A stretch of 64,000 bases of DNA from Podospora pseudocomata. Lineage: Eukaryota; Ascomycota; Sordariomycetes; Sordariales; Podosporaceae. The stretch covers positions 1-64,000 of the forward strand of contig NW_026946363.1 in NCBI RefSeq assembly GCF_035222375.1. Direction: 5' to 3'. This document shows, piece by piece, positions 37,815 through 49,982 of the stretch (positions are counted from its first letter, which is position 1; each line of letters begins with the position of its first letter). A model generated the notes under the pieces. That model saw only the letters and a list, made by a program, of their open reading frames with translations, was not told the DNA's origin and did no database searches. The translations under genes and the position numbers were made by a program.

Positions 37815-38941
37815 GTCTTGGGATTGATTGTGGGGAGGGAGGGAGGTGGTTTGTTGTGTTTTCGTTGGTTTTATATACCCCGGGTTTGTAACAATAACCC
37901 CTTTTGTTCTAGTTTCCTAGTTTTTGTTTGATGCTGGGGAGGAGGGGTGGGTATATAGTTCGGTGTGAGATGGTGTATTTGTTTGTCATAGAGGTGTCAT
38001 AGCAGCAGGTCTTTGAATCAATGTTTGTGTTGTTTGGGGAGGCTTTGTGTGAAGTTTGGCCATGCTGTGTGATGGGTCTGAAAGGTGCCTCTTGTAAAAA
38101 AGTGAGTCAAATTTTGTCATGACACCGCACTATTCCAAGTATATATCTAGTATTTTTTTTTTCTTCCCAGGCGACCTGCAACATTGATCCTCTCATACAC
38201 TATTCTTCTTCTTCAAGTGTCAAATTTGTCGGCCTCTAGAAATCAGATCTGACACTTGAATAGAAATGCTATCTTTCACAAGACAACCGCGTTTTCTGAA
38301 AGATTACATCTACATCTTTCTATGGACTGCTTTTGATCAATCCGGACTAACACCGTTGCGTTTCATGGTTCCAAAACATACTCACGCCATCCCTCTCTCC
38401 TTACCAGCAGGCTTGGTGATTGCTGGATTCTTTTCTTCCAAGTGTAGCACCCCGGGCTCAACAAAAACACACCAGATTACCACCTAGACCTACCCGGAGT
38501 GTATAATTTACCAAGGAGGACACAATCGGGGACCTGGAGAAACTGGGGGGGTTGTGGGCGAGACATATGGTGATGTTGTTGTTGAGGAGTTCTGGTCAGA
38601 GGATTTCATTGGGGCTGTTGAGGACACGCGATGTTAAATTAACGAGGGACGAGCAGCTCACTCATGAAGGAACCACCACAGTTACCAGTAGTAGGTAGGT
38701 GTTACTTCAGTCAGGGCAAGATTGCCAATCCTCACCGTGGCGATATGGGGTTTTCTCCCAACGGGCAGAGATTTCGACTTTCCGATGTACTCATTGAGCC
38801 AGTCAGCGCCCAGCCTGAAAGAGTTCTCCTACCCAGTCCCGTGGCAGCAAGATGGTGGCCGGTGCCATGATCGTACAGTCAACAAACGTTAAAACACCCG
38901 ATTCCCAGCATTATAAACACCACCACCCTCCGCCATCATCA
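37815..38941. other. convergent intergenic region
   Basis: This lies between the 3' ends of the ELMO gene (+) and the hydrolase gene (-). It is T-rich just after the ELMO stop. The ORF at 38266-38487 has no support. Confidence 0.55.
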
Positions 38942-40201
38942 TCATTCCCACCCCCAAACTTTATAAACGACCCCCAGCACCTCCTCCGCCCAAGTCATAG
39001 GAAAATCATGCCCCCCCTTCACCACCTCCCAAACCACATTCCCCCCTTCCAACAACGGCTTCAAATCCTCCTCATACTCCCCCGGATTGACCAGCTCGTC
39101 CTCCTCTCCCAGTATGATCGCCGTCGTCTTCCCCTCATCCCCCCCCCTCAAAGCCAATCTCTTATAAGCCCCCTCCTGCCCCATCAACGGCCCATCCTTC
39201 AAACAACCCATAAAAGCATCCACAAACCCCTCGTGAACCACCAACTGCTGCTGCACCTGCCTCAACACCCTCCTCTCCAACCCCGTCCTCGGCTCCCCAT
39301 CAGCCCCAACATCATCCGCCGTCTCCGCCTCCACCAGCCTCGACGCAGGATCCTGCCGCTCCTGCAACCTGGCCGTCACCTTCCCCCGTTTCGTGCTCGA
39401 CCGAATCGGCCTCCGCAACCTCCTCCTCGTAGCCAAATGCAGCAACCCCCTCGGCACAACGCCACTAGTGAAAACCTTTCTCGTCAACGTCCCAAACGAT
39501 GCGGGCCGAATCATCCCCGCCGGGGCAAGCAGCACCAGATCCCTCACCAAATCAGGGAACGAAACCGCAAAGTGGGTGGCGATGCCCCCGCCGAGGGAGT
39601 ACCCCACCAGCTTGAAGGCGTTTTCGCTTCCGGTCCAGGATATGGGAGAAGAGGCCAGGGCGATGAGGATTTGGGAGATGTACAGCCTAGCGTCGTGGGG
39701 GAGGTCGGCCGGGTTGTCGGAGAAGCCCCTGCCGAAGAGGTCAAAGAGCATTACCCGGCATGGGTGGGAGGGGTGGTTGGAGAGGGAGAGGGCGAGTTTC
39801 GAGAGGGTTGTGCAGGGGGTTGAGATGCCGTGGATGAAGAGAACTTTGGGGCCGGTGACGGGGCCGAATTCGTAGATGCGGATGGAGCCATACTGGGAAG
39901 GGGTGGAAGGGGGGGTTGGTTAGTATTTTTGGTCAGGGAAGGTGGGGAGGAAGGGGGAGCTTACGGGAGTCTCGACATCACGGGCGCCGGGGAAGGTGTC
40001 GGGTTTGTATTCTAGGTTTTTGAGTTCGTCTTCGGGGAGGGTTGGGAGGACGGTTTTGAGAGGGGAGCGAAGGAGTTTAGGTAGGGGAGGATATAAGATT
40101 TTGTCGAGGATGACGAGAGTGATGGTGGTGATGGAGGCTGTGAGAGCTACTATGAGTGGTGTGTTGTTCCGGTCCGGTATGAGATACTGAAAGAGGCTCA
40201 T
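38942..40201 (-). CDS. alpha/beta hydrolase, membrane-anchored
   Basis: Two exons: 40201-39965 and 39892-38942, separated by a 72-nt GT-AG intron (GTAAGC...CCCAG), give 395 residues. A hydrophobic segment near residues 15-35 (PLIVALTASITTITLVILDK) suggests an N-terminal membrane anchor. The fold is marked by the oxyanion loop (VLFIHGIS), the nucleophile elbow GYSLGGG, an acid candidate in ILGEEDELVNPG, and the catalytic His in KGGHDFPMTW. The arrangement and size match serine hydrolases such as esterases, lipases or epoxide-hydrolase relatives. The substrate cannot be told from sequence. A basic, Arg-rich cap region lies between the elbow and the acid. The chosen ATG at 40201 follows a TTG-led in-frame extension that I did not use. 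The sense-looking ORF on the plus strand (38852-39823) is a Pro/His-rich shadow. Confidence 0.9.
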
Positions 40202-40329
40202 ATTTGGCAAGGTGGTGTGGTGATGTATGCAATGTGAGATATTATCGTAAGATGTGAGGGCTTATGAAAATTGAAGGGTCGCACAGCAGCAGCAGCAACG
40301 CGGTGCCTGGCTAAGATGTGGGTGGCGGC

Positions 40330-40370
40330 GTTGAGGTGGTGTCGTTGAGGTGGTGTCGTTGAGGTGGTGT
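40330..40370. repeat. 14-bp tandem repeat, three copies
   Basis: The unit GTTGAGGTGGTGTC occurs three times head to tail, the last copy lacking one base. It sits about 130 bases upstream of the hydrolase start. Confidence 0.9.
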
Positions 40371-41344
40371 TGAGGCTGTGAGTGAGGGGTGACAGGGGTT
40401 GATCAAGTCCAACTGCGCCTTATTGCCGAATGTGCCATGTCTGCACGTGTTGTCCACAATTTGAAACATTGTTGACCTCAAAACCAACCAACGATTATGT
40501 CTCATACTATATCTGTTTATCCCATGTCACAAAACTATGTTTATTGGCCATCCTCGCCTCGTCGGCACTGGCAGTACTGTGCAAGGCGGCGAACCACTGT
40601 CATGAACCCCTCCAACAGCTAGTTCAGATTCCTCCAACTCTCAAACCCACATCTTTAGTCTCAGATCTCCCCAACATCGACAATCTCCGAAATCCCATTC
40701 CCCTTTCCCATCCACGCCAAAACAGGGACCTTGTCTTTCTTTTCTGATCAATTTTAGAACCCACGATGACGCCAACCTTGGCATTACGTACCGTATCCCC
40801 CCAGCCGGGAACTGAAATGTTTCCTTTCTCTTCTCCACCAGGCGCGCGCCCCCCATACCCGCTTTCCCGTCCTTGGCGGCGGTATTGTTGTACGTAATTT
40901 CAGCCCCACCAAACGGTTTCTTAATCTCACTTACACCAACCCTCGACTTCCATCTCCTCTTTTGAAAATCAAAATAAAGTAAAGGTATAAGGTTTCAAAG
41001 ATTTTTGTTCTGGAGTAGGATAAACGATTTCAAGTGTAATGGCCAGCCTGGCTTTGACAAAAACAGCATACCACCGCTGTGCTCCTCTATCAATGCTCTC
41101 ACCTATACCAAACCAAATCCGCCATCACTGCCCACCAAAACCTTCTAGAAGGAATGGAACAACCCTCCCCTCCATCCATCCTCCCCAGCCATCACAGCAC
41201 CTGTCTGTTTTCAGCAACATTGGTCGATGCCCAGCACCCAGCCACTCCTCCTTCCCCGGCTGCACCGCAGAAGCTCCCAATCACATGATATTCTCCATTC
41301 TCTCTTCTCCCACCTAGTCCCAGCCAGTTTTCTTAGCCCTTTCA

Positions 41345-41386
41345 TCCCATCTCATCCCATCCCATCCCAACCCGACCCGACCCGGC
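41345..41386. repeat. imperfect pentanucleotide repeat (CATCC to GACCC)
   Basis: Runs of CATCC units grade into GACCC units in intergenic DNA. Confidence 0.75.
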
Positions 41387-42458
41387 CACGCCCAGAGATA
41401 AGAACCCGCACCCCCTCTTCCCGCACCTCACATCCCGTCCCATTGTTGTTTGGTTGACTTAAAAACCACAACTACCGAATCCAGCCTTGCGGTGACTTCT
41501 TCGTAGAGAGATAAGCCTCCCTCCCAAGACTTCCTAATGCAACCACTACAAGTTGACGATCCTGACCGGCTTTCCACCTCTTATCGTGATCCGTTGTTAG
41601 GCCCCCCCCCCCTCCCTTTCCCCAGTCCGGCGGCATACAGTACACCACCCTCCCGGCCTCCCCAGATGCCATCGCTTGACTCGGCGTCCCCGACCGTGTG
41701 GTCCTTAGTTCCGATCTCACGCCAGAGCCGGCATCAAGGCACATACCAAGGAAAAGCTTGACAAGACAAGACAGCATTGCATATGTCTGATCTGGGATCC
41801 ATCCTACTGTAGCGTCCAAGATTAGACGGAAGGTGATGGTGTTCTAGACCCCATCCCCCCGCCTGTTCTTCCCTCAGGATATAATTGTTAGTCTCACAGT
41901 TCCGATTTCGCTGCTTCACATGCTTGCCTGCAGAAGACACGACATAGCAACCGACCTGTCTGAAAGATTTTGACATGATCTTGCCTCATCCATGTCTGAA
42001 ATCGGTCTCGTCTAAACACTTGATTTCTCAGCAGCAGCTCAATGGTTAAAAAAAAAAAAAATACCGGCATCACAAGTGATCAAGAAGTAAATGTTATATC
42101 TTTAGATTAAACACCATATCCATCATCCATCTCACACATAAATATCGCTAAGCTAGCTTTCAGGGGTATTTTTACAACAACGTCATGCCCGCAAACCTTA
42201 TTCTCAAAAGGGTCAAAACAAGGGACAATGTAAATGAAAAAAAAAAAAAAAAGATCCAAAACGACACGGCAGAAAAAATATACTTCTTTGGAAGCAAAGC
42301 CGTTATGCTTCCCAGGGGTTGCCGCTTCCAGGCCTGCCTGTCTTTTCCACATTGCCTCCCTTCCGTTCCTGCACCCCCCCCCCCACCTTATCCAGATATC
42401 AATAGAAAAAAAGGAAACAACGCTTTCAAACAATGTTCAAATGACTGGTCGTGACACC

Positions 42459-44135
42459 CTAATCAGTCGCAGACCCGGACACCTTCTCCTCCTTCCCGAC
42501 AGCAGTAGCGGGCTCTGAGGGAGGTGTGGGAGGGGCGCTGGAACGAGTGGCCATCTCTTGATGCCCGGTGATGCCGTGCTGAGGGACGACAACATCGCCA
42601 TCAGCTCTCTGCTCCTTCTCCGCAGGAGTCCAGGCAAGGTAGTCACGGCGGACCTCGACGTAGTCGTAGGCGAACTCTCCGTGCTGGTCGTCATCCATGC
42701 CGAGAAGCTCAGCCTCGGTGGAAGCACGGAGGTGAAGGCCGGGAACGAGGTCGATGGCCTTGGCGATGAGAGCCGAGACGACAAAGGTATAGCCGCAGCC
42801 AGCAAGGATGTAGACAATCTGCTTGTAGAGCTGAGCCCAGTTGCCGTTGAGGAAGCCACCCTGAACGCCCAAGTTGATGCCATCCAGGCCGATGATGTAG
42901 TCGGCGGCGAAGAAGGCGTTGAAAATAAGACCGACGATACCACCGATGGCGTGTTCGGCGAACACATCGAGAGCATCATCAATGCGGAGGTAGAACTTGA
43001 TCTTGGTGCCAAAGTTGCAGGCAACGCCCGTAACGACACCAAGCAAAACACTGGCCCAGGGAGTGATGACACCGGAAGCGGGAGTGGCGGCAACGAGGCC
43101 AGAGATGGTGCCGGAGCACCAGCCGACGAGCGACCACTTCTTGGCAAGGCGGAAATCGAGAAGGCACCAAGTCATGGCGGCGAACATGGCAGTCAAGCAG
43201 GTGTTCCAGCAGGCCATGGCAGCGCGGAGGTTGGCGCCGAAAGCAGAGCCGCCGTTGAAACCGAGCCATCCGAACCAGAGAAGGATAGTGCCGAGAGTAA
43301 TGAGCGAGATGTTGTGGGGACGGAAGTTGAGCATCATCTTCTCGTTGCGGCGCCCGAGCACCCAGGAGTAGGCCAAAGCGGAAACACCCGAACCAATCTC
43401 GACGGGACCGCCACCAGCGTAGTCGAAAACACCCCACTTGAAAGCCCAGCCTTCGGCGCCCCAGGCCCAGTACGCAAGAGGGCAGTAGACGAGAGTAGCC
43501 CAGAAGAAAGTAAAGACCATGCCGGGAATGACGCGACCACGCTCAGCAGTAGCACCGATCACGAGGGCAGCAGTAACAGCAGCGAATTGCATCTTCCAAC
43601 TGTTAGCATCAAGCCACGTGCGCAAGTCGAAATCAGCCAAGTACTTGCCTGGTAAAACGAGTACAGCAGCTCGGGAATGAAGGGGGAGCCCGGAGACTCA
43701 TCACCCAAAGCGTTGCGGAGGCCAAATCTGTCGAGGTTGCCAATGAAGCCGTTGGTAGCGGTCGGGCTGAGGGCCAGTGAATAACCCCAGAAATACCATT
43801 GGAAGACAATGACACTGAAAGACATCATGACGACCCATATTTGCGACAAGGCCGACTTTCTGCGAGCGAGGCCGGAGTAGAGGAAGGCGATGCCGGGAAT
43901 CATCAGCAGGACCATGCCAGACGACACGAGGATATAAGCTTGGTCACCGGCATTGAAGGGTTCATTGAGGTTATCCCTCGCTGTTGGCACCCCCTGGTTA
44001 GCTTGTCGAATGTCATTGAGAGGCGCAATCAGGGCCCGATTGAATGGATAGTGAGATCATTGGATGGTTGTGGCTCTACGTACCGGAATGGAGCGGCGTC
44101 GAGGCCGGAGCCGCCTCGGAAGTTGAGTCGGACAT
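42459..44135 (-). CDS. ammonium permease (MEP/AMT family), Glu-type pore
   Basis: The permease takes up ammonium across the plasma membrane. Three exons: 44135-44084, 44001-43649 and 43592-42459, giving 512 residues. Intron 1 is GT-AG (82 nt); intron 2 is GC-AG (56 nt). The start MSDSTSEAAPAS is followed by the mature-type N-terminus (GVPTARDNLNEPFNAGDQAY) and eleven expected helices, including SSGMVLLMIPGIAFLYSGLA and MQFAAVTAALVIGATAERGR. In the pore, the DxAGG motif is present (D192), but position 200, eight residues on, where bacterial AmtB and Mep2-type proteins have the first of the twin His, is Glu (GGGPVEIGSG). The second His is kept (H349, EHAIGGIVG). Glu at the first site is known from Mep1/Mep3-type permeases, so this is probably a high-capacity uptake type rather than the Mep2 sensor type (inference). 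The cytosolic tail is Pro/Ser/Glu-rich. Confidence 0.96.
43593..43648 (-). other. GC-AG intron in the ammonium permease gene
   Basis: Exon 2 ends LLYSFYQ and is followed by GCAAGT. A CTAAC branch site and the acceptor AAG lie just before ATGCAATTC (MQFAAVTAA). The join restores the family sequence FYQMQFA exactly and keeps phase 0. Any GT donor nearby would break that sequence. Confidence 0.88.
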
Positions 44136-47100
44136 GGCGCGGTGTCGAGTCCTTTGCCGACGTGCGTGAACAGAATGCTTGCTAGAGCCGGAGCAGGGCG
44201 GGCGCCCGGATGGATAGGGTAGGTAATCAGGGCAGTGGACGGGCGTGAGGGTCGTTTAGTGTCGTCGTAATGGATAGGCAATCTAAAGAATGGATACCTA
44301 GGAAGACAGAAGAAGGAGGAGTAGTAGTAGGAGGAGAAGGAGGAGGAGGCCGAGAGCAGCCGTTGGGGAAAGGCTGTCGGAAGGTGTATAATTTTCGACA
44401 CAAGTCTGGTCTGAGACGGGGGAAGGAACGAGAAACAATGGACGAGGGTGGGACAAAGCCTGAGTATATAAACCACCCTACTACGTACGGCATCGGATCC
44501 ATCGACCGTCCCCCATCCCACCCGCAACGCCTATCTAGGAGAGTGGGGAGCAGCGAGAAACCTCTGACGCACGACGCCAATTCAGCGCCAGGGCCCGGGG
44601 CCGGCAGCGGCAGGCACTTTCCACTCAGACTGCCCCTGGTGGGTGAGGCCGGATATGCCTAGCGCAGTCCATCTTTCTGCAGTGTTTCCCGAATCAGTTT
44701 CAGTTCCCTCCCAGATTAAGTGGGTTCCAGACGCGGGAAAATATCTTGCCTGGTGATGGGGAGCTGTCCTCTGTTCCGCCTGCTCACCACCATGCTCGGC
44801 GACGGCCATCTTCGACGATAGGCCCAGCCCCAGTCGTCTGGGGTCATCCCGGGGACACGCACAGGGCTTCCGCAAGCAGCTAGGCAGTCCTGCGGTACCG
44901 GGGTACGGTGGCGCCCAGGTGTGGGACGACCCCCGCTCTGCTCCCACGCTGCGCACGAGCCAGGTACAAGCTGAGAGGTACACCGTACCTCCAGAATGGA
45001 TCCATCACAGCTGCTGTTCGACTGACTGCCCTGACTTGTGGTCGACGTCGATACCGTTGTCTGAAAAGGTTCTTGAATAGTTTCTACTGCGTAGACTCCT
45101 GTCTGTTTTCTTCTACACCTAAGTAAAGACCTCATGCGTACACTCCATGGATGGCCTGTTCTGTTTCGTACCCCCACTCTTCCTCCCTCTCGAGCTTCAG
45201 CAGCACTGAGCTGGCAGGTCAGGTCAAGTCAAACCATTGCTTATTCAGATAATCCCTCGTGGTCATTATCAGGGCCTCTCTTGGGACTACATCAGCCAAA
45301 CAGAATAGGCCATATGCAACCTGGATATGGCCTGAGCTCTGGTCAGCTGGTGAAATGTGCAATGTGTAAAATGATGGACATCAGCAATTGCACACAGCCT
45401 CAGCTCCAGAGCTCTTGGTTCCTGGGGTGTGGTGGTGCATCATGTCTGCTAAGTGGGGGTTCGCCGCACACCTGCACACGACCATCTGCTGACGGGTGTG
45501 GGTGGAAAGAAACCCCTCCCCTCCCTCCATCACGCTTGTCTACCCGCATGAACGGTAGGATTGGTTCACTAGGGCGGTAATCGGAATGGGTGCGCAATTT
45601 TTTTTTGTCGTTTCATTCATTAATCTTTTCGAAGGAGCAGTCTCGAGATTACAGAACATGCATCCCTTCTTTTTCTTGTCATCGGACCACCACACCTCAG
45701 GTTGGAGACACACCGATACCGAGGCAGCGGTTTCGTGATGATCTCGGGTTCCCATCAATGGGGTCCTGTCATACACTCTTCACTCTTCCCTACAGCTGAC
45801 TCCGCCCTACGGAAACGAAGCATGTCGTCAACGGAGACACAAACTTGTTCTGGCTGAGACCTTGAACACCGAGAATAGCTTGTGCAACAAAAGCGAAGCT
45901 CCAGTCGTTGTATAAGAAACCCCCATCCTGGAGCCCCCCCCCCTTTTCCAAGTCGGATTGTGTTCCTGATCCCCAAGAGCTGAGGTCTTGGATTGCGCCC
46001 TTTTCGGTTTCTGTCTGTCTTGATTCGTCTTGACTCGAACTTGGCAAAAGCTTCAGCTGCAGCGTCTTCGCTCCAGGAGGAGTGCACTGCAGCGATCCCG
46101 CACCGAGTTGCATGACGGGGCCCAGAGGCCAAGGTAATTAGGGATTGCGAGGCTCTCCTGTGCTCACCGAGCTTTCCGGATTGGCCGTTTGCCTGTGCGA
46201 CAGAAGCATACTTTGTTGATGATCCCCGATGTCTTTGGTGTAGTCATCGCAGCCGTTGAATTGTCTCCAATGCTAGCGTGCGAATCTGATATTGGAGAAC
46301 ATGGAATTTCGATGAGGCTGGGAACGGAGACTTCTGGGCCGACGTGGGCCCTGGAATCTGTTACCAAATGGTTTGTGTTTTTTGGGTTCAAGACGTTGAA
46401 AAAGAGCCAGTCACAGCGACCCGTTGTCCGGCAATCGGTTGGGCTCTGCCGAATCACAGGCGGCGATCTTTCTTATCTCAGGGCCCCGCTTTCTTCCGCC
46501 GATCTTCCACGCACCTTTTCAACTGCATTGCGAAACGTGTGGAGTTGAACCCTCTGAATACCAACACCGGCTAACTGACAACTGCATCACGGGTAGGGAG
46601 TAATCAGCAATGAGCCTTTTTGTTATATAAAGCTCGGGGGTAACGAGTGCTGGGCAGACAGACTTGGCGAGCACGGCGAGCAATTCCCCGGTCAACAGCC
46701 ACAACATCATGTCGACGACACCACCACTGATGAACGATAGCCCCAGGACGCCGACGGACATGTCCAGCCTCGCGGACCTCTCGCCGCTGCATGACCGTAC
46801 GATTCCAGACCTCAGCGCCAACGCCCAGACCGAACATCTAATCTATCTACCAGCGTGCCAACACAAACATCATGTGGTTTTGCTCAATGAAGTGGCTCGA
46901 CACCAATAGCTTGAGGGCCTCTGATGGTGGTGGTGATGGCGGTGGTGGACGGACGTGGTCTCAAAAGTCCCGCTTTCGGGGTGGACGGAGACGGACGAAC
47001 CATTGGACTGCTCGTTCTTCTTTTCCTGATGTTGCTCTGCACCCCGGATCGCGAAATTGGAAGCGTCGCCAGTCTGCTCGAGTCGTCGGAACCCCTGCCC

Positions 47101-49008
47101 AAAAGGAAACATGCGACCTGCGGGTTGCTCTCCACCCTGGACCAAACCCCCTGTCAGCAGTGGCGTCCCAAGAAGCTGAGAAAGCGGGTGCCGAGCCCGC
47201 CAAGAGATAGGCTTCTTATCTTGAATTCGGGATCCAATCAGAGAGCGCGGGATTTCACAAGGGAAACAGTCAAAGACAACATCACCTCGAAAGCACCCAG
47301 ATACACACCCCAATCGCCAACAGCAGCAGAGGGAAGCGAATGCCCGTATTGATTTCATTAATTAACGAGTCCTTCATGCAGGCCAGGCCTCCAACGAGAA
47401 ATTTCTCATTGTTTGAGATGAGTTCATCTTTCTCAAAAGCGCCTTCATCAGTCTAGCCTTTCCTCTCCCCACCAGTTTCGCCAGCCTTACAAATAGAGAG
47501 AAACCAGAAACCGCCCCCCATCAGATACGACTTTTTCCGATCTCCACTACAATAGCGGAGCCAAAACCACATGTTTGACGCGCATCAAAGACGAGACGGC
47601 AATCCATACTACGATCCCAGAAAGACACACCGATCCAACAGAACCGTCCCATTCCGCCCAGCAGATGGGATGACATGTCACCAGAAGGAAGCCTCAATGC
47701 AAGCCAAGGTAAAGTCCGGTCACCTAGTGTTTTAGTGTCCGTCTTTTCCAGTCTGCGGGAGATTACCGGCTGCAAGAGCCGCAAATATCAACTGTATATG
47801 CGCGCGGATATATGTGCTGATGTCACCGCAACACCGAGGCTATGAAGCAGCTCCGAGGTCGGGTGAGTCCCACGGATGGCAAAAACTGAGAGTTACGGAT
47901 GCGGAAGGGGGTGAGGGAGATCATCCTAGGGTTTCTCTCTTGATCAACATTGATTTCCAATCCGTAGAATGCGGCCCACGACGGCGATATTGTATAGTGT
48001 ATGCGCATCCTCATATAGTGAGATGGAGTGATGGGCCCAACGGACAACCATCATCCAAGCTGCGTTGAGCCTAGACAACGGTTCTTGGACTCCACATTCA
48101 AGCGTGATCCACCCTTAGACAGAGCCTCACGAATAGCCACACCATGGACAGGTCGAGAGCCTAGTTCAACTCCATATCTGTGGAATGAGAGGCAAATTGG
48201 AGCTGCTGTAGTATATTCCGCGGTTTTCCGTGGCAGCGGAAACAAGCTCGACGGTCATCAACCTAGACTTTGCTTCGTCCTCAATGGGAACAGATGCGGC
48301 AACTGAAATAGGACCAATGGGTGTGGCTTCTCGTTCCCCATAGTCAAACTGAGAAAGGTTCTACACTATATCCTGAGATACCAAGTTCAACAAGGGCATT
48401 TATTTCATATTAAACCAATAAGCTCCAACAACTGCATCCTACACAAGACTAAAAGCAAACAACCGCGAGAGCAGCTTTTAAAAGGCTATGTTAATTGGTT
48501 GGCGTATCATGTCTATCCCCTGACAAGCGGGGCCATCTGCGGTGATGTTTGCCTCAAACATACCTGTGATCGAGTCCACCAAGCTTGCACAATGTCTTGT
48601 TTTTGCTTTCAAATTTATATGCTCATCAGTTTTACAAGCATTCTGGTGACTGCATTGCTTCCTACCTCTGTCTTCAGTCTCGAAGTGTTTCTTCCCAGTC
48701 TCCATGACATTTAAATTTCCTGGAACACTAGTTCCAACTCAAAGAAACCGCCAGAGTCTTTAAGCAAACAACCCGAGACATGACTTAGTCAAGATAATTG
48801 AACCAAAGATGCCTGTCCACGCACCTGTGAGAATCCGGTGATCGCCCGGTATAGAATCCGTCTGGTTTTGGCGTCTAGAGAAAGAAGAAGAGGATACCTT
48901 CCCTAGAAAGGACAATACAGCTGTTGGAGGAGAAGCCGAGCAAAACGAGAGAGCGACAGCTGTCCGTCGTTTGCTCCCCGTCAAAGACTTTCCATCTCGA
49001 CACCAACA
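44136..49008. other. gene-free stretch, 4.9 kb
   Basis: This lies upstream of the ammonium permease gene. One HGATAR-type GATA-factor site (on the minus strand, near 44531) is present in the proximal 500 bases, a weak hint of nitrogen control. Purine-rich and pyrimidine-rich tracts occur near 44320. Overlapping ORFs up to about 160 codons on both strands show no family features. Confidence 0.45.
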
Positions 49009-49162
49009 ATGCAGTCTTGTGTGTCCATCCCGCCCTCGGACGGTGGCTATGGTAGTCCTCCCGAAAAACACAGTCGACAAGCTGACAACCACCACATCAT
49101 ACCACCACCACCATCACCACCACCACCACCACCACCACCACCACCACCACACCACCACCACC

Positions 49163-49241
<79 letters not shown>

Positions 49242-49680
49242 CCTTCCTTTACCCCTTCCTCCCTCCCAACAAACACCTCCACCACCGCCAACCTCCACGA
49301 GCGCCTCCACCGCCTCGAATCCCACCGCCACCGTCTCCAAACCCTCCTCCTCCTCCACCAACACCCCGCAACTTCATAACCCCCCCCTTCCCCCTGGCTG
49401 TTCCCCAATACAAGCGAAGAACCTCCTCACCCAACCACTTACTTCAACACCCCACCACCCCCTTCAATCTCAACCAACCCCCTACTCCCCTCAGGATACA
49501 ACATCAACCCATCAACCTGCAACCACTGGTCCGAACCCTACCCCAACCCCAACACTCACACCCCAAACCTCGACAGGCCATGGGAGCCATTTGATGACCA
49601 CGAGCTCACCACCACCGATCGCCCCACGGAGTCGGTGTCTCGAAAAAAAAAAAAAAAAAAGAATAAAAACCGGCGTTTAG
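49009..49680 (+). CDS. low-complexity ORF with Pro/His/Gln runs, hypothetical
   Basis: An ATG at 49009 opens MQSCVSIPPSDGGYGSPPEK, which reads like a real N-terminus. A poly-Pro/His run (CCA repeat), a run of about 26 Gln (CAA repeat) and Pro/Ser/Thr-rich sequence follow, ending at 49680 after a Lys run from poly-A. After the repeat, two other frames also look protein-like: TANLHERLHRLESHRHRLQT (amphipathic, coiled-coil-like) from about 49285, and NLDRPWEPFDDHELTTTDRP near 49565-49615. Repeat-length error or real slippage could have moved the frame. It may be part of a gene such as a transcription factor, but there is no DNA-binding domain to prove it. I would not assign a function. Confidence 0.3.
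49094..49240. repeat. compound (CCA)n-(CAA)n microsatellite
   Basis: An almost pure CCA tract (about 49094-49160) passes into about 26 uninterrupted CAA units (49162-49240). Confidence 0.95.
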
Positions 49681-49982
49681 CGCCGTGGTGGACTGTTAGC
49701 CATGCTCCATAAAAAGCAGTCCTTCAAAAACACACCTATAGACGACCAATATATAAATAAAATCCCTATACCCCCCTTCCTTAACAATCTCCCCATTTCT
49801 GTTGTGATCCCATCTGTCTTTCTGCCCACCTTTATCAAAGCCACAGTCCAAGAAAAAAATAACCTCACAAAACACCATTCACAGCAAAACATCAAAATAT
49901 GACGGACAACCTCAAAACGAAACCAATATCTCACATTAATCACTACTTCCTGCGGGTAAAATCTATGGAAAAATAACAACGC

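Larger units (their letters stand above)
40202..42458. other. intergenic, 2.3 kb
   Basis: This lies upstream of the hydrolase gene and downstream of the ammonium permease gene, both on the minus strand. It holds a 14-bp tandem repeat near 40330, an imperfect CATCC/GACCC repeat near 41345-41386, and poly-A/C runs near 42046 and 42240. No gene is supported. Confidence 0.55.

Noticed and set aside
38852-39823. 323-codon plus-strand frame opposite the hydrolase
   Set aside because: Pro/His/Gln-rich shadow; the minus strand carries the GYSLGGG hydrolase.
40330-40370. Tandem 14-bp units as transposon or attachment-site remnants
   Set aside because: Only three copies, no inverted repeats or target duplication nearby; an ordinary minisatellite.
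42558-43655. 365-codon plus-strand frame opposite the ammonium permease
   Set aside because: Glu/Asp/Gly-rich shadow of membrane-helix codons on the other strand.
49094-49240. Short direct repeats as a possible CRISPR array
   Set aside because: Uninterrupted trinucleotide repeat without spacers, in a fungal genome.
49047-49408. Minus-strand frames giving poly-Cys, poly-Val and poly-Gly
   Set aside because: Pure translation of the CCA/CAA microsatellite; no flanking coding features.
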